Source of the DNA: Sphingomonas naasensis
Lineage (GTDB): Bacteria > Pseudomonadota > Alphaproteobacteria > Sphingomonadales > Sphingomonadaceae
Assembly (NCBI RefSeq): GCF_004792695.1
Contig: NZ_SRXU01000007.1
Span: forward strand, 1 to 64,000
DNA: 64,000 nucleotides
Reading direction: 5' to 3'
Made by a program: the position numbers and the translations under genes. The notes below the pieces were generated by a model. The model was not told the origin of the DNA. It saw only the letters and a program-made list of their open reading frames with translations, and did no database searches. Positions 18,894 through 27,668 of this stretch are shown here, one piece after another; positions within the stretch are counted from its first letter, which is position 1; each line of letters opens with the position of its first letter.

Positions 18894-19592
18894 ATGACCA
18901 ACATTCTTCTCACCGGCGCCAGCCGCGGAATCGGCGCGGCGATCGCCGGCGCGCTGCACGGCGAAGGGTTGCGCTGCGTCGGCCAGGGCACACGCAGCGG
19001 CATCCCGGCCGATTTCACCGATCCCGCCGCGCCACAGGCCTTGTGGAACACCGCGCTCGACGCGCTCGACGGCCGGATCGACGTGCTGATCAACAATGCC
19101 GGCATCTTCGAGAGCAATCCGCTCGATCTCGATCACGACGATTGGGTCGCCGGCTGGGAGAAGACGATGCGCGTCAATCTGACCGCGTCGGCGGAGCTTT
19201 GCCGTCTCGCGGTGCGCCACTGGCAGGCCGAGGGGCGTCCCGGGCGGATCGTCAACATCGCCAGCCGCGCGGCCTATCGCGGCGACAGCCCCGCGCATTG
19301 GCATTATGCCGCGTCCAAGGCAGGGATGGTCGGCATGACCAAGTCGATCGCGCGCGGCTATGCCAGCCAAGGCATCCTCGCCTTCGCGATCTGCCCGGGC
19401 TTCACCATGACCGGCATGGCCGAGGATTATCTGGCCAGTCGCGGCGGCGACAAATTGCTCGCCGACATCCCGCTCGGCCGTGTCGCCAGCCCCGAGGAAG
19501 TCGCGACGCTGGCGCGGTTCTGCGCGCTCGAGGCGCCGCCCTCGATGACCGGCGCGGTGCTCGACATCAACGGAGCCAGCTATGTCCGCTGA
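18894..19592 (+). CDS. SDR-family oxidoreductase
   Basis: A 232-residue classical short-chain dehydrogenase: TGASRGIG at residues 7-14, NNAG, catalytic Ser in NIASRAAYRG, and the HYAASK Tyr/Lys pair. Its 3' end overlaps prmA by 11 bases, so the two are co-expressed. The substrate is unknown. Confidence 0.92.
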   Translation: MTNILLTGASRGIGAAIAGALHGEGLRCVGQGTRSGIPADFTDPAAPQALWNTALDALDGRIDVLINNAGIFESNPLDLDHDDWVAGWEKTMRVNLTASAELCRLAVRHWQAEGRPGRIVNIASRAAYRGDSPAHWHYAASKAGMVGMTKSIARGYASQGILAFAICPGFTMTGMAEDYLASRGGDKLLADIPLGRVASPEEVATLARFCALEAPPSMTGAVLDINGASYVR

Positions 19593-20526
19593 AATCGACA
19601 GCTGGAAGACCAGCTTCCCCTGCACCCGCGCCGAGGCCGAGGCGATCGACGCCGGCGACGATCTCGCGATCGACGCGGTGCTGATGACCACCGAGGAAGT
19701 CGAGGACGATGTCGAGCGCTGGCGGCTCGACGCCTATACCGAGAACGAGCCCGATGCGGCGATGCTCGCGGCGCTGCGCGCGCTGGTGCCGAGCGCGGCG
19801 GGAGTCGCGCCGGTGATCGAGGCGCTGACCGACGAGGACTGGGTGGCGATGAGCCAGCAGGGGCTCGAGCCGATCCGCGAGGGACGCTTCGTGGTGCACA
19901 CCAGCGCGCACCCGGTCGATGTACCCGAAGGGGGGCGCGCCTTCCTTATCGACGCGGGGCGCGCCTTTGGCACGGGGCACCATGCCACGACCTCGGGCTG
20001 CCTGCGCATGCTCGATGCGATGGCCGACCAAAGCTTCGGCAACGTCATCGATGTCGGCACCGGTACCGGGCTGCTCGCCTTCGCCGCAGCCGAGCTCTGG
20101 CCTGATGCGAAGATCGTCGCGACCGATATCGATCCGTCGGCGATCGACGTGACGCGGGAAAATGCGGCGGCCAACGCGATTGCGGGGATCGCGCTGATCG
20201 TCGCCGATGGTGCGCTGAGCGACGCGATCACCGCGCGAGCCCCCTATGATCTCGTCATCGCCAACATCCTCGCCGGGCCGCTGGTGTCGATGGCGCCCGA
20301 GCTGGCTGCGATTGCCGATGCGGATGCGACGATCGTGCTCGCGGGATTGCTCGAGACCCAGCGCGAGCAAGTGGTGGCGGCGTTCGCAGGCTGCGGCTGC
20401 ACGCTTGCGGAAGTCGACCGCCGCGGCGACTGGACGATTCTGCGGCTGCAGGCCGGCGCGGTCCGCTATGTGCCGAGCACGCCACCCGACCCCAAGGGCC
20501 GCGACGGCTGGGCGCTGGATATTTGA
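19582..20526 (+). CDS. prmA: Ribosomal protein L11 methyltransferase
   Basis: SAM-dependent enzyme that trimethylates ribosomal protein L11. The 314 aa protein has the N-terminal substrate-recognition half and a methyltransferase domain with FGTGHHATTSGCLR, SAM motif VIDVGTGTGLLAFAAA, and the NILAGPL catalytic loop. These are the defining PrmA signatures. It overlaps the upstream SDR gene by 11 bases and converges on phhA with only nine bases between stops. Confidence 0.95.
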   Translation: MSAEIDSWKTSFPCTRAEAEAIDAGDDLAIDAVLMTTEEVEDDVERWRLDAYTENEPDAAMLAALRALVPSAAGVAPVIEALTDEDWVAMSQQGLEPIREGRFVVHTSAHPVDVPEGGRAFLIDAGRAFGTGHHATTSGCLRMLDAMADQSFGNVIDVGTGTGLLAFAAAELWPDAKIVATDIDPSAIDVTRENAAANAIAGIALIVADGALSDAITARAPYDLVIANILAGPLVSMAPELAAIADADATIVLAGLLETQREQVVAAFAGCGCTLAEVDRRGDWTILRLQAGAVRYVPSTPPDPKGRDGWALDI

Positions 20527-20535
20527 TGAAGGCGC

Positions 20536-21402
20536 TCAGCCCTTCGATCGCGCATATGCCTGCGTGCCGCGGGTGATCACTTCGTCGCCCGGCAGGATCT
20601 CGGCGATGGGAATGTCGGGCAGCGGCAGTATCTTTTCATAGAGCGGCGCGAAATCGGTCTCGATCGTCACCCGCAGCAGTTCCTCGAAGCTCGGGATGAC
20701 GAAGTAGTTCTGCTGGAAATCGTCGATCCGATAGTCGGTGCGCATCACCCGCTCGAGATCGAAGCCGATCCGGTTGGGGCTCGGATCGTCGAGCGCGAAG
20801 TGGCTCTCGGCCGAGCTCGACACGATGCCCGCGCCATAGATGCGCAGGCCCTCGGCCTCCTGCACCAGCCCGAACTCGACGGTGTACCAATAGAGCCGGC
20901 CGAGCTGCTTCAACGCGCCCAGCTCCATCGCGCGGACGCCGCCGCGGCCATAGGCGGCGAGATAGTCGGCAAACACCGGATCGGCGAGCATCGGCACATG
21001 GCCGAAGACGTCGTGGAAGACGTCGGGCTCCTGCAGATAGTCGAGCTGGTCGGGACGACGGATGAAATTGCCCGCGACGAAACGGCGATTGGCCATGTGA
21101 TCGAAGAACACGTCGTCGGGGACGAGTCCGGGGACCGCGACGACCTGCCAGCCGGTGAGCTTCAGCAGCCGCTCGGAGAGTTCCTCGAAATTGGGAATGC
21201 CCGATTCGGAGAGGCGCAGCGCGTCGAGCCCCTTGAGATAGGCCTCGGAGGCGCGGCCGGGGAGCAGCTTCGCCTGACGCTCGAACAGCGTGTCCCAGGT
21301 GGCATGTTCCGCGGCGCTGTACGCCTGCCAGTTCTGCGGTATCGTCCAGTCGGCGGCCGCGCCTTCGGGCGGGCGCTCCAGTACGTGTGTGTCCTTGCTC
21401 AT
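20536..21402 (-). CDS. phhA: Phenylalanine 4-monooxygenase
   Basis: Pterin- and iron-dependent hydroxylase that converts phenylalanine to tyrosine. The 288 aa length is typical of the bacterial single-domain form. The facial-triad ligands are visible as His130 and His135 in DVFHDVFGHVPML and Glu176 in WYTVEFGL. The pterin region around LRIYGAGIVSS is conserved. The start codon at 21402 faces the DUF2459 gene with only 25 bases between, so the promoters must overlap. Confidence 0.97.
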   Translation of the reverse strand: MSKDTHVLERPPEGAAADWTIPQNWQAYSAAEHATWDTLFERQAKLLPGRASEAYLKGLDALRLSESGIPNFEELSERLLKLTGWQVVAVPGLVPDDVFFDHMANRRFVAGNFIRRPDQLDYLQEPDVFHDVFGHVPMLADPVFADYLAAYGRGGVRAMELGALKQLGRLYWYTVEFGLVQEAEGLRIYGAGIVSSSAESHFALDDPSPNRIGFDLERVMRTDYRIDDFQQNYFVIPSFEELLRVTIETDFAPLYEKILPLPDIPIAEILPGDEVITRGTQAYARSKG

Positions 21403-21427
21403 CGGAATCGGCTTAGCATTGTTGCAA

Positions 21428-22084
21428 ATGATACGAAACGGCCTCGTACGGGCGCGGCGCTGGCTGCTGAGGCTATTGCTCGGGCTCGGCGCGGTGCTGC
21501 TATGCTATCTCCTCGCCGCGCTGGTGGGAAGCGCGATCCCGGTCAATCGGGACTGGAAGCCGCCTGCGCAGGGCGTGACGATCTATGTCGCGGACAACGG
21601 CATCCACACCGATCTGGTGCTGCCCGCCGCCGACTTCGCCGATATGGTGCGTCCGGAGCATTTCGCCGATCCAAACGCGGGGGCGCAGCCGATGCGGATG
21701 TTCGGCTGGGGCGACCACGATTTCTATCTCAACACTCCGACCTGGTGGGACGTGAACCCGGTCCGCGTGCTGCGCGCGCTGGCGGGAAGGGGCGTGACAG
21801 TACTGCACGTCTCGGCGGCCCCGGCGCCGCAGCCCGGCGCGAAAATCCGACGACTGGTGCTGCGGCCCGAGGAATATGCCCGGCTCGTCGCCTATGTTCG
21901 GAATGGCTTCGCGCCGGGGGCGCGGATCCGCGGCTATGGCGCGCATGATGTGTTCTATCCGGCGCGGGGCGGCTATAGTGCGCTGAGGACCTGCAACGAA
22001 TGGACCGCGAGCGGCCTGCGTGCCGCTGGGGTGCGGATGGGCGCCTGGACGCCCTTCCCCTTTGGAGTGATGCGGTGGCTTTGA
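21428..22084 (+). CDS. TIGR02117/DUF2459-family membrane-anchored protein
   Basis: 218 aa from ATG 21428; a longer in-frame form would run into phhA on the other strand. An N-terminal membrane segment (about 10-33) is followed by a periplasmic domain with the family motifs NGIHTDLVLP, GWGDHDFYLNTP and TCNEWTA. I know no firm function for this family. Its end overlaps the next gene by 10 bases. Confidence 0.85.
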   Translation: MIRNGLVRARRWLLRLLLGLGAVLLCYLLAALVGSAIPVNRDWKPPAQGVTIYVADNGIHTDLVLPAADFADMVRPEHFADPNAGAQPMRMFGWGDHDFYLNTPTWWDVNPVRVLRALAGRGVTVLHVSAAPAPQPGAKIRRLVLRPEEYARLVAYVRNGFAPGARIRGYGAHDVFYPARGGYSALRTCNEWTASGLRAAGVRMGAWTPFPFGVMRWL

Positions 22085-22821
22085 AATTCGCAACGCCGGA
22101 TTCGGCGAATGTACCCCCGCCGCGGCTCGCGCTGCTTTCCGAATGGCCGCGCGCGGCATGGGGGCTGGGGCGGCTTATCGCCGAGTGGAAGACGCTCGAC
22201 GGCGTGCCGCGCGGCGACGGGCATCCGGTGATCCTGCTGCCCGGGCTGGTCAATTCGGACCGGTCGAACTTCGTGATGCGGCGCTATCTCAATCGCCTCG
22301 GCTACCGCGCCGAGGGCTGGGATTTGGGGAGGAACCTCGGCGTGCGCGCGATCGGCCCCGAGGGCGAGCGGCTGATGGCGCGGATCGCCGCGCTGCACGA
22401 AGAGACCGGCGAGAAAGTCACGCTGATCGGCATCTCGCTCGGCGGGATCATGGCGCGGATCGCCGCGCACCGGCACCCCGAGCTGGTACGCGAGGTGATC
22501 ACGATCAGTTCGCCCTTTGCCGGCCCGCCGACCTGCACCAATGTCTGGCGCCAGTTCGAATGGCTGACCGGGGAGAAGATCGACGATCCGGCAGTGAGCG
22601 CGCGGCTCAAGGAGGCGGCGAGGCCGCTGCCTGTGCCGGCCACCGCGATCTGGAGCCGCAACGACGGGTTGGTCAACGGACTGATCTGTCGCGAGCCCGA
22701 AGGCTCACCCGGCCGCGCGATCGAGATCAGCAGCAGTCACTTGTTCGTGCAGATGCGGCCCGAAGTGCTCCGCGCCGTGGCGCAGACGCTCGGCGGTCAG
22801 TCGGGATCCGAGGCGCGATAG
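22075..22821 (+). CDS. Alpha/beta-fold hydrolase (lipase/esterase-like)
   Basis: 248 aa from GTG 22075, which sits behind GGAGTGA inside the end of the preceding gene. The fold is shown by the oxyanion strand VILLPGLVNSD, nucleophile Ser in GISLGGIMAR, an acid near SRNDGLVN, and His in SSSHLFV. There is no signal peptide, so it is probably cytoplasmic. Coupling to the DUF2459 gene suggests a joint role in lipid or envelope turnover, but this is inference. Its 3' end overlaps the convergent small lipoprotein gene by 25 bases. Confidence 0.85.
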   Translation: MALKFATPDSANVPPPRLALLSEWPRAAWGLGRLIAEWKTLDGVPRGDGHPVILLPGLVNSDRSNFVMRRYLNRLGYRAEGWDLGRNLGVRAIGPEGERLMARIAALHEETGEKVTLIGISLGGIMARIAAHRHPELVREVITISSPFAGPPTCTNVWRQFEWLTGEKIDDPAVSARLKEAARPLPVPATAIWSRNDGLVNGLICREPEGSPGRAIEISSSHLFVQMRPEVLRAVAQTLGGQSGSEAR

Positions 22822-23093
22822 CCGTCATAGGATTGCTGGCAGCTCTCGGGGTGCTTGCGGCACTCCTTCTCGCGCTTGCGGCGCTCCTTGCCCTCGCGCG
22901 CTTCCTTCTCGCGCATCTTCTTGCCGTAGTTGCGGTCCGATTCTTCCTGGCTGGTCGTGGTCCAGTCGACCGCCTGCGCGCCTGCCTTGACCGGCAGCGT
23001 GGCGACGTCCCACGCGGTCTTGGCGATGCAGCCGCCAGACAGCAGCGGCAGCATGGCGACGATCGGAACGAGCAACTTGCGCATGAACTTCAC
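22797..23093 (-). CDS. Small charged lipoprotein
   Basis: 98 aa. The signal peptide ends in a lipobox (LLSGGC), followed by a highly charged Lys/Arg/Glu region (KKMREKEAREGKERRKREKE) that is probably helical. I do not recognise a named family. It overlaps the end of the glycerophosphodiesterase gene by 4 bases, so the two lipoproteins are co-translated. Confidence 0.8.
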   Translation of the reverse strand: MKFMRKLLVPIVAMLPLLSGGCIAKTAWDVATLPVKAGAQAVDWTTTSQEESDRNYGKKMREKEAREGKERRKREKECRKHPESCQQSYDGYRASDPD

Positions 23094-24178
23094 TTTCGAT
23101 GGGCAGGCGAAGCCGAAGCATCGCGCGCGGATACGCCTATATATGGGTAATCGCTGAAGAATCCGTCGATACCAAGTCCGATGAAATACGCGATTTCTTC
23201 GGCGAGCCGACCATGGTCGCCGGGAGCGCCGCCGGATCGATAGGCCGGCAGGAGGAAGAAATTCTCGGCGCGGAAGGTCCAGGGGTGGACTTTCAGGCCC
23301 ACCGCATGCGCGTCGGCGACGAGGCTGGTCGCGGCGCCCGAAGGCGGGACGATCATCGTCCGCTCGGGGCCGATGCCCGTGGCGTAGGCGGCGACGCGCT
23401 TCAGGCCCTCGGGAGTCGCCATCGCCGCATAGCTGGGCTCGGCGCCGTCGGCAGGGCGGCCGCTCGCGCTCATCAGCTGAATGAGCGGAACGCGGGTCAT
23501 GCTGTTGAGCGCCTTGAGATTGGCGACTTCGAACGACTGGATGAACACCGGCGCATCGGCGCGGTCCCAGCCCGCCGCGTGCAGCTTTGCGACCAGCCGC
23601 GCCTCGAGCGGCAGGCCGATCGAGGCGAAATAGCCGGGGTGCTTGGTCTCGGGATAGATGCCGATGGTGCGGCCGGTCTCGCGCGACGCCTGTTTCGCGA
23701 GCGCGATAATCTCGTCGAGGGTCGGGATCTCGGCCTGCCCGTCGAACCGCGTATTGCCGGGGCGGAGCTGGGGCAAGCGCTCGCGTGCGCGAAGCGTCTT
23801 CAGCTCGGCGAGGGTGAAGTCCTCGGTGAACCAGCCGGTCACCGCCGCCCCGTCGATCGTCTTGGTCGTCTTGCGCGCGACGAATTCGGCGTGGTTCGCC
23901 ACATCGGTGGTACCCGAAATCTCGTTCTCGTGGCGCGCGACGAGCACGCCGTCTTTGGTCGGCACCAGATCGGGCTCGATGAAATCGGCGCCCTGCTCGA
24001 TCGCGAGCCGATAGGAGAGCAGCGTATGCTCCGGGCGTTCGCCGCTGGCACCGCGATGCGCAATGACGATGGGCGATGGGGCGGATCGAACGGCCATGCT
24101 GCTCTCCTGCACGCCCACGCAGCCCTGCGCCAGCAGCAACGCCGCGATTGCCAACGATCTCGTCACGGAACCTCTCAC
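23090..24178 (-). CDS. glpQ: Glycerophosphodiester phosphodiesterase lipoprotein
   Basis: Hydrolyses glycerophosphodiesters to glycerol-3-phosphate and an alcohol, recovering phospholipid head groups. 362 aa with a lipobox (LLLAQGC), so it is anchored in the envelope. The catalytic motif is AHRGASGERPEHT, with metal ligands in EPDLVPTKDGVLVARHE. The C-terminal SDYP block is usual. GlpQ-type is likely but the symbol is by family resemblance. Confidence 0.93.
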   Translation of the reverse strand: MRGSVTRSLAIAALLLAQGCVGVQESSMAVRSAPSPIVIAHRGASGERPEHTLLSYRLAIEQGADFIEPDLVPTKDGVLVARHENEISGTTDVANHAEFVARKTTKTIDGAAVTGWFTEDFTLAELKTLRARERLPQLRPGNTRFDGQAEIPTLDEIIALAKQASRETGRTIGIYPETKHPGYFASIGLPLEARLVAKLHAAGWDRADAPVFIQSFEVANLKALNSMTRVPLIQLMSASGRPADGAEPSYAAMATPEGLKRVAAYATGIGPERTMIVPPSGAATSLVADAHAVGLKVHPWTFRAENFFLLPAYRSGGAPGDHGRLAEEIAYFIGLGIDGFFSDYPYIGVSARDASASPAHRK

Positions 24179-24222
24179 GGGCTAGGCGTTATCTCGCAGA
24201 TGTGACGGAAGCGAGGCGAGGC

Positions 24223-25137
24223 TTGGCGGATAATGACAGCGTGCTGGCGGCGGCGCGGAGCTGGGCAGGCGCGCCGATGGCGCTCGCCACGGTCGTCTCG
24301 ACCTGGGGTTCGGCGCCGCGGCCGCGCGGAAGCCATATGCTGGTCCATGAAGACGGGCGGTTCGAGGGGTCGGTGTCGGGCGGCTGCGTCGAGACCGACA
24401 TCCTCGCCACCGCAGCCGACGTTATCGCCGGGGCGCCCGCGGTGGTGAAGACCTATGGCGTCGCCGATCCGGCGGCATGGGAAGTCGGGCTGCCCTGCGG
24501 CGGCGAGATCGCGGTGCTCGTCCAGCAGGTCTCGACCGGGGGTTTCGATCCGCGGCTGTTCGACGCGATCGCGACGGCGCAGGCGGAAGGACGTTCTTTC
24601 GACGTCGCCAGCGATCTCGCGAGCGGCCGAAGCGCCGCCGGTTCGCAGGGGGAGTTCGTCAATCGCTACGATCCGCCGCGGCGGCTGCTGATCGTCGGCG
24701 CCGTGCAGATCGCGCAGCGTCTCGCCGGGCTCGCGCGCGAACTTGGGATCGTCACCCACGTCATCGATCCGCGCGGACGGTTTCTCACCGAAGCGCGTTT
24801 CCCCGGCGTTGTGCTCGACGATCGCTGGCCCGACGAAGCGGTGACCGCGCTGCGTCCCGATCCCGCCACCGCCGTGGTGACGCTCAGCCATGATCCCAAG
24901 ATCGACGATGCCGCGCTGACCGCTGCGCTCGCGCATCCGACCGGCTATGTCGCGGCGCTGGGATCGCGCAAAAGCCATGCCGCGCGGCTCGAGCGGCTGC
25001 GCGTCGCAGGCGTCGCGGAGGCGGCGCTGGCGCGGATCGACGGGCCCGCCGGGCTGGATATCGGCGCGATCGGCCCCGCCGAGATCGCGCTTTCGATCGC
25101 GGCTGCGATGGTGAGGAGTTTCCATGCTGACGCCTGA
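24223..25137 (+). CDS. XdhC-family molybdenum-cofactor insertion protein
   Basis: XdhC-type chaperones sulfurate or insert the molybdenum cofactor into xanthine-dehydrogenase-family enzymes. 304 aa from TTG 24223, chosen because the family starts with a short xDNDxVL segment; GTG 24202 is an alternative. Family blocks are STWGSAPRPRGSHM, GSVSGGCVE, GLPCGGEI, and a C-terminal Rossmann domain (LLIVGAVQIAQRLAG). It overlaps the MobA-like gene by 14 bases. The IorB-like enzyme at 59853 is the only plausible client in the window. Confidence 0.9.
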   Translation: MADNDSVLAAARSWAGAPMALATVVSTWGSAPRPRGSHMLVHEDGRFEGSVSGGCVETDILATAADVIAGAPAVVKTYGVADPAAWEVGLPCGGEIAVLVQQVSTGGFDPRLFDAIATAQAEGRSFDVASDLASGRSAAGSQGEFVNRYDPPRRLLIVGAVQIAQRLAGLARELGIVTHVIDPRGRFLTEARFPGVVLDDRWPDEAVTALRPDPATAVVTLSHDPKIDDAALTAALAHPTGYVAALGSRKSHAARLERLRVAGVAEAALARIDGPAGLDIGAIGPAEIALSIAAAMVRSFHADA

Positions 25138-25717
25138 AAATACCGCGCTGGTGCTGCTCGCTGCGGGGCGTTCGCGCCGTTTCGAGGGCGACAAGCTCAG
25201 CGAGCCGTTTCTGGACAAGCCGCTCGCCTATCACGTCGTCACTGCGCTCGCGAAAATCCCCTTCCTGACCCGGATCGCGGTGGTCTCGGACACTCGGCTC
25301 GATTTCGCGGCGCTCGGCTATCAGGTCGAGGAGAATCCCGATCCGTCGCGCGGCCAGGCGCGTTCGCTCTGCCACGGGGTGAGCGTGGCGAAGCAGGCGG
25401 GCGCCGAGGCGGTGCTGGTCGCGCTCGCCGACATGCCCCGGGTCACAGCGGCGCACGTCTATCGGATGTTCGATGCGGCCGACGGGGCGGAGACGATCGT
25501 GGCGTCGAGCGACGGGGTTCAGCCGCGGCCGCCGGCGCTGTTTGGCAAGGGCATGTTCGACGATCTGCTCGATCTCGACGGCGACGAAGGCGCGCGCCAG
25601 CTGATCCGCCACGGCCACCATGTCGTGACCAGCCCCGCCGAGCTGGTCGATGTCGATACCCGCGCCGATCTCGAGGAGCTGCGCCATCTCTACGGGCTGG
25701 AGACCGACGGGAAGTAA
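25124..25717 (+). CDS. MobA-like NTP transferase (MocA-type molybdopterin cytidylyltransferase candidate)
   Basis: 197 aa. The nucleotidyltransferase motif LLAAGRSRRFEGDKL and the metal site ALADMPRVT place it in the MobA/MocA/IspD-like fold. Overlap with the xdhC-type gene supports a role in making molybdopterin cytosine dinucleotide for XDH-family enzymes. GAGGAG precedes the ATG. It is shorter than typical stand-alone GlmU or IspD enzymes. Confidence 0.87.
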   Translation: MLTPENTALVLLAAGRSRRFEGDKLSEPFLDKPLAYHVVTALAKIPFLTRIAVVSDTRLDFAALGYQVEENPDPSRGQARSLCHGVSVAKQAGAEAVLVALADMPRVTAAHVYRMFDAADGAETIVASSDGVQPRPPALFGKGMFDDLLDLDGDEGARQLIRHGHHVVTSPAELVDVDTRADLEELRHLYGLETDGK

Positions 25718-25738
25718 CCGCCGCGCGCGGCGCGATCG

Positions 25739-26944
25739 CTATTCGTGCCGAAGCGCGTCGATCGGGTTGAGGCCGGCGGCGCGTTGCGCGGGGAAATAGC
25801 CGAACACCACGCCGATCAGCGCCGAGACGAGGAAGGCGATCACGTTGATCTGCGGCTCGAACAGGAATTCGACCTGCATCAGCGGCGCCAGCCCGATCAC
25901 GACGAGCTGCGCGACGACCAGCCCGACCAGCCCGCCGAGGCAGGAGAGCACCACCGCCTCCATCAGAAACTGCAGCAGCACTTCGCTGGCCACCGCGCCG
26001 ATCGCGAGGCGGATGCCGATCTCGCGCGTCCGCTCGGTCACCGAGACGAGCATGATGTTCATGATCCCGATGCCGCCGACGACGAGGCTGATCGCCGCCA
26101 CCGCGGTGACGATCTGGGTGAGCAGGGTGGTGATGCCGGTGAGCGTCTGGCTGATCTGGGCGGTGTCGAAGATGTTGAAATCGTCTTCCTTGCCGCCGGT
26201 GATGCGGCGGCGCTCGCGCAGCACCTGCTTGATCGATTCCTGGACCTGCGCCGAATCATAGGCGGGGTCGACTCCGACCATCATCAGCCGGATGTCGCGA
26301 TTGCCGGTGAAGCGGCGCTGGACCTGCTTGATCGGCATGATGATCACATCGTCCTGATCGCCGAACCCGCCCTGGCCGCGGGTCGACAGCACGCCGATGA
26401 CGTCGCACGAGACGCCGTTGACGCGGATCCGGTCGCCCACCGCCTCGCCGCCGCGGAACAGGTTGGTGCGGATCGTGTTGCCGATGATGCATACGGCGTT
26501 GCCCGCCTGCTCCTCGTTGCGCGAGAAGGTCCGTCCCGAGACGAGCGGCCAGGGCTGGACCTGGAAGAAGGCGTTGGTGGTGCCGTTGATCGTCGTCGAC
26601 CAATTGGCGCCCTGATAGATCACCGTCGCGGTCGACTGGGCCTGCGGCGCCACCGCCTTCACGCCGGCGACCTGCCGGGCGATCGCCTCGACATCGGCTT
26701 CCTTGAAGTCGGGCGGGCGGGGGCCGCCGCCGCCGCGGCCGAAGCCTTGGCCCGGGCGGATCTGGAGCACGTTGGTGCCGAGGCTGGCGACCTGCGCCTG
26801 CGCCGCCTTGGTCGTCGCCTTGCCCAGCGTCACCATCGCCACCACCGCGGCGACGCCGATGATGATGCCGAGCGTGGTCAGGAACGATCGCAGCTTGTGG
26901 CGGAAGATCGATCGGATCGCGAGCATGAAGGTGGTGCCGAACAT
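25739..26944 (-). CDS. MacB-like ABC transporter permease
   Basis: 401 aa, FtsX/MacB fold. One N-terminal membrane helix is followed by a large periplasmic domain and three C-terminal helices (from about residue 275). The VGGIGIMNIMLVSVTERTREIGIRLA block is the MacB/FtsX signature. A Gly/Arg-rich stretch (RGGGGPRPP) lies in the periplasmic domain. Unlike E. coli MacB, the ATPase is encoded separately just upstream. It is the last gene of the export operon and probably exports peptides, lipids or toxins. Confidence 0.93.
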   Translation of the reverse strand: MFGTTFMLAIRSIFRHKLRSFLTTLGIIIGVAAVVAMVTLGKATTKAAQAQVASLGTNVLQIRPGQGFGRGGGGPRPPDFKEADVEAIARQVAGVKAVAPQAQSTATVIYQGANWSTTINGTTNAFFQVQPWPLVSGRTFSRNEEQAGNAVCIIGNTIRTNLFRGGEAVGDRIRVNGVSCDVIGVLSTRGQGGFGDQDDVIIMPIKQVQRRFTGNRDIRLMMVGVDPAYDSAQVQESIKQVLRERRRITGGKEDDFNIFDTAQISQTLTGITTLLTQIVTAVAAISLVVGGIGIMNIMLVSVTERTREIGIRLAIGAVASEVLLQFLMEAVVLSCLGGLVGLVVAQLVVIGLAPLMQVEFLFEPQINVIAFLVSALIGVVFGYFPAQRAAGLNPIDALRHE

Positions 26945-26945
26945 G

Positions 26946-27668
26946 CTACGCCACCGCCTCGCCCGATTTGTGCCCGGCCTCGATTCGCTCGACCAGCCCG
27001 TCCTTGAAATGGACGATCGTGTGCGCGAACGCCGCCATGTCGGGCTCGTGCGTCACCATCAGCACGGTGATCCCGCTGGTCTTGTTGAGCTCGGTCAGGA
27101 ATTCCATGATCTCGATCGAACGCTCCGAATCGAGATTGCCGGTAGGCTCGTCGGCGAGGAGCACGTCGGGATTGGTGACGATCGCGCGGGCGATCGCGAC
27201 GCGCTGCTGCTGGCCGCCCGAGAGCTCGCCGGGGGTATGGTCCCACCAATCCTTGAGCCCGACCTTGTCGAGCGCCTCCATCGCCGCCTCGCGCCGCTGT
27301 TTCCGCGGATCGCCGCGATAGAGCAGCGGCAGCTCGACATTCTCCAGCGCCGAGGTGCGCGCGAGCAGATTGAACCCCTGAAACACGAAGCCGAGATATT
27401 TGCGGCGCAGCAGCGCGCGTTGATCGCGGTCGAGCCGCTCGACATGCACGCCCTTGAACAGGAATTGCCCGCCGGTGGGCACGTCGAGGCAGCCGAGGAT
27501 GTTCATCGTCGTCGACTTGCCCGAGCCCGAGGGGCCCATCACCGCGACGAAATCGCCGGCGGCGATGTCGAGATCGACTCCCTTCAGCGCCTGAAACGCC
27601 GTCGGGCCCTCGCCATAGACCTTGGTGACTCCGCGCAGCCGGATGATCGGCGGGTCACTGTCCGCCAC
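26946..27668 (-). CDS. MacB-type ABC transporter ATP-binding protein
   Basis: 240 aa from GTG 27668, which follows GGGAGG; an upstream extension would overlap the adaptor gene further. Walker A is GPSGSGKST, the ABC signature LSGGQQQRVAIARA, Walker B VLLADEPTGNLD, and H-loop VTHEP. It belongs to the LolD/MacB/FtsE class that drives tripartite mechanotransmission systems. It overlaps the adaptor by 14 bases and is followed one base later by the permease. Confidence 0.95.
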   Translation of the reverse strand: MADSDPPIIRLRGVTKVYGEGPTAFQALKGVDLDIAAGDFVAVMGPSGSGKSTTMNILGCLDVPTGGQFLFKGVHVERLDRDQRALLRRKYLGFVFQGFNLLARTSALENVELPLLYRGDPRKQRREAAMEALDKVGLKDWWDHTPGELSGGQQQRVAIARAIVTNPDVLLADEPTGNLDSERSIEIMEFLTELNKTSGITVLMVTHEPDMAAFAHTIVHFKDGLVERIEAGHKSGEAVA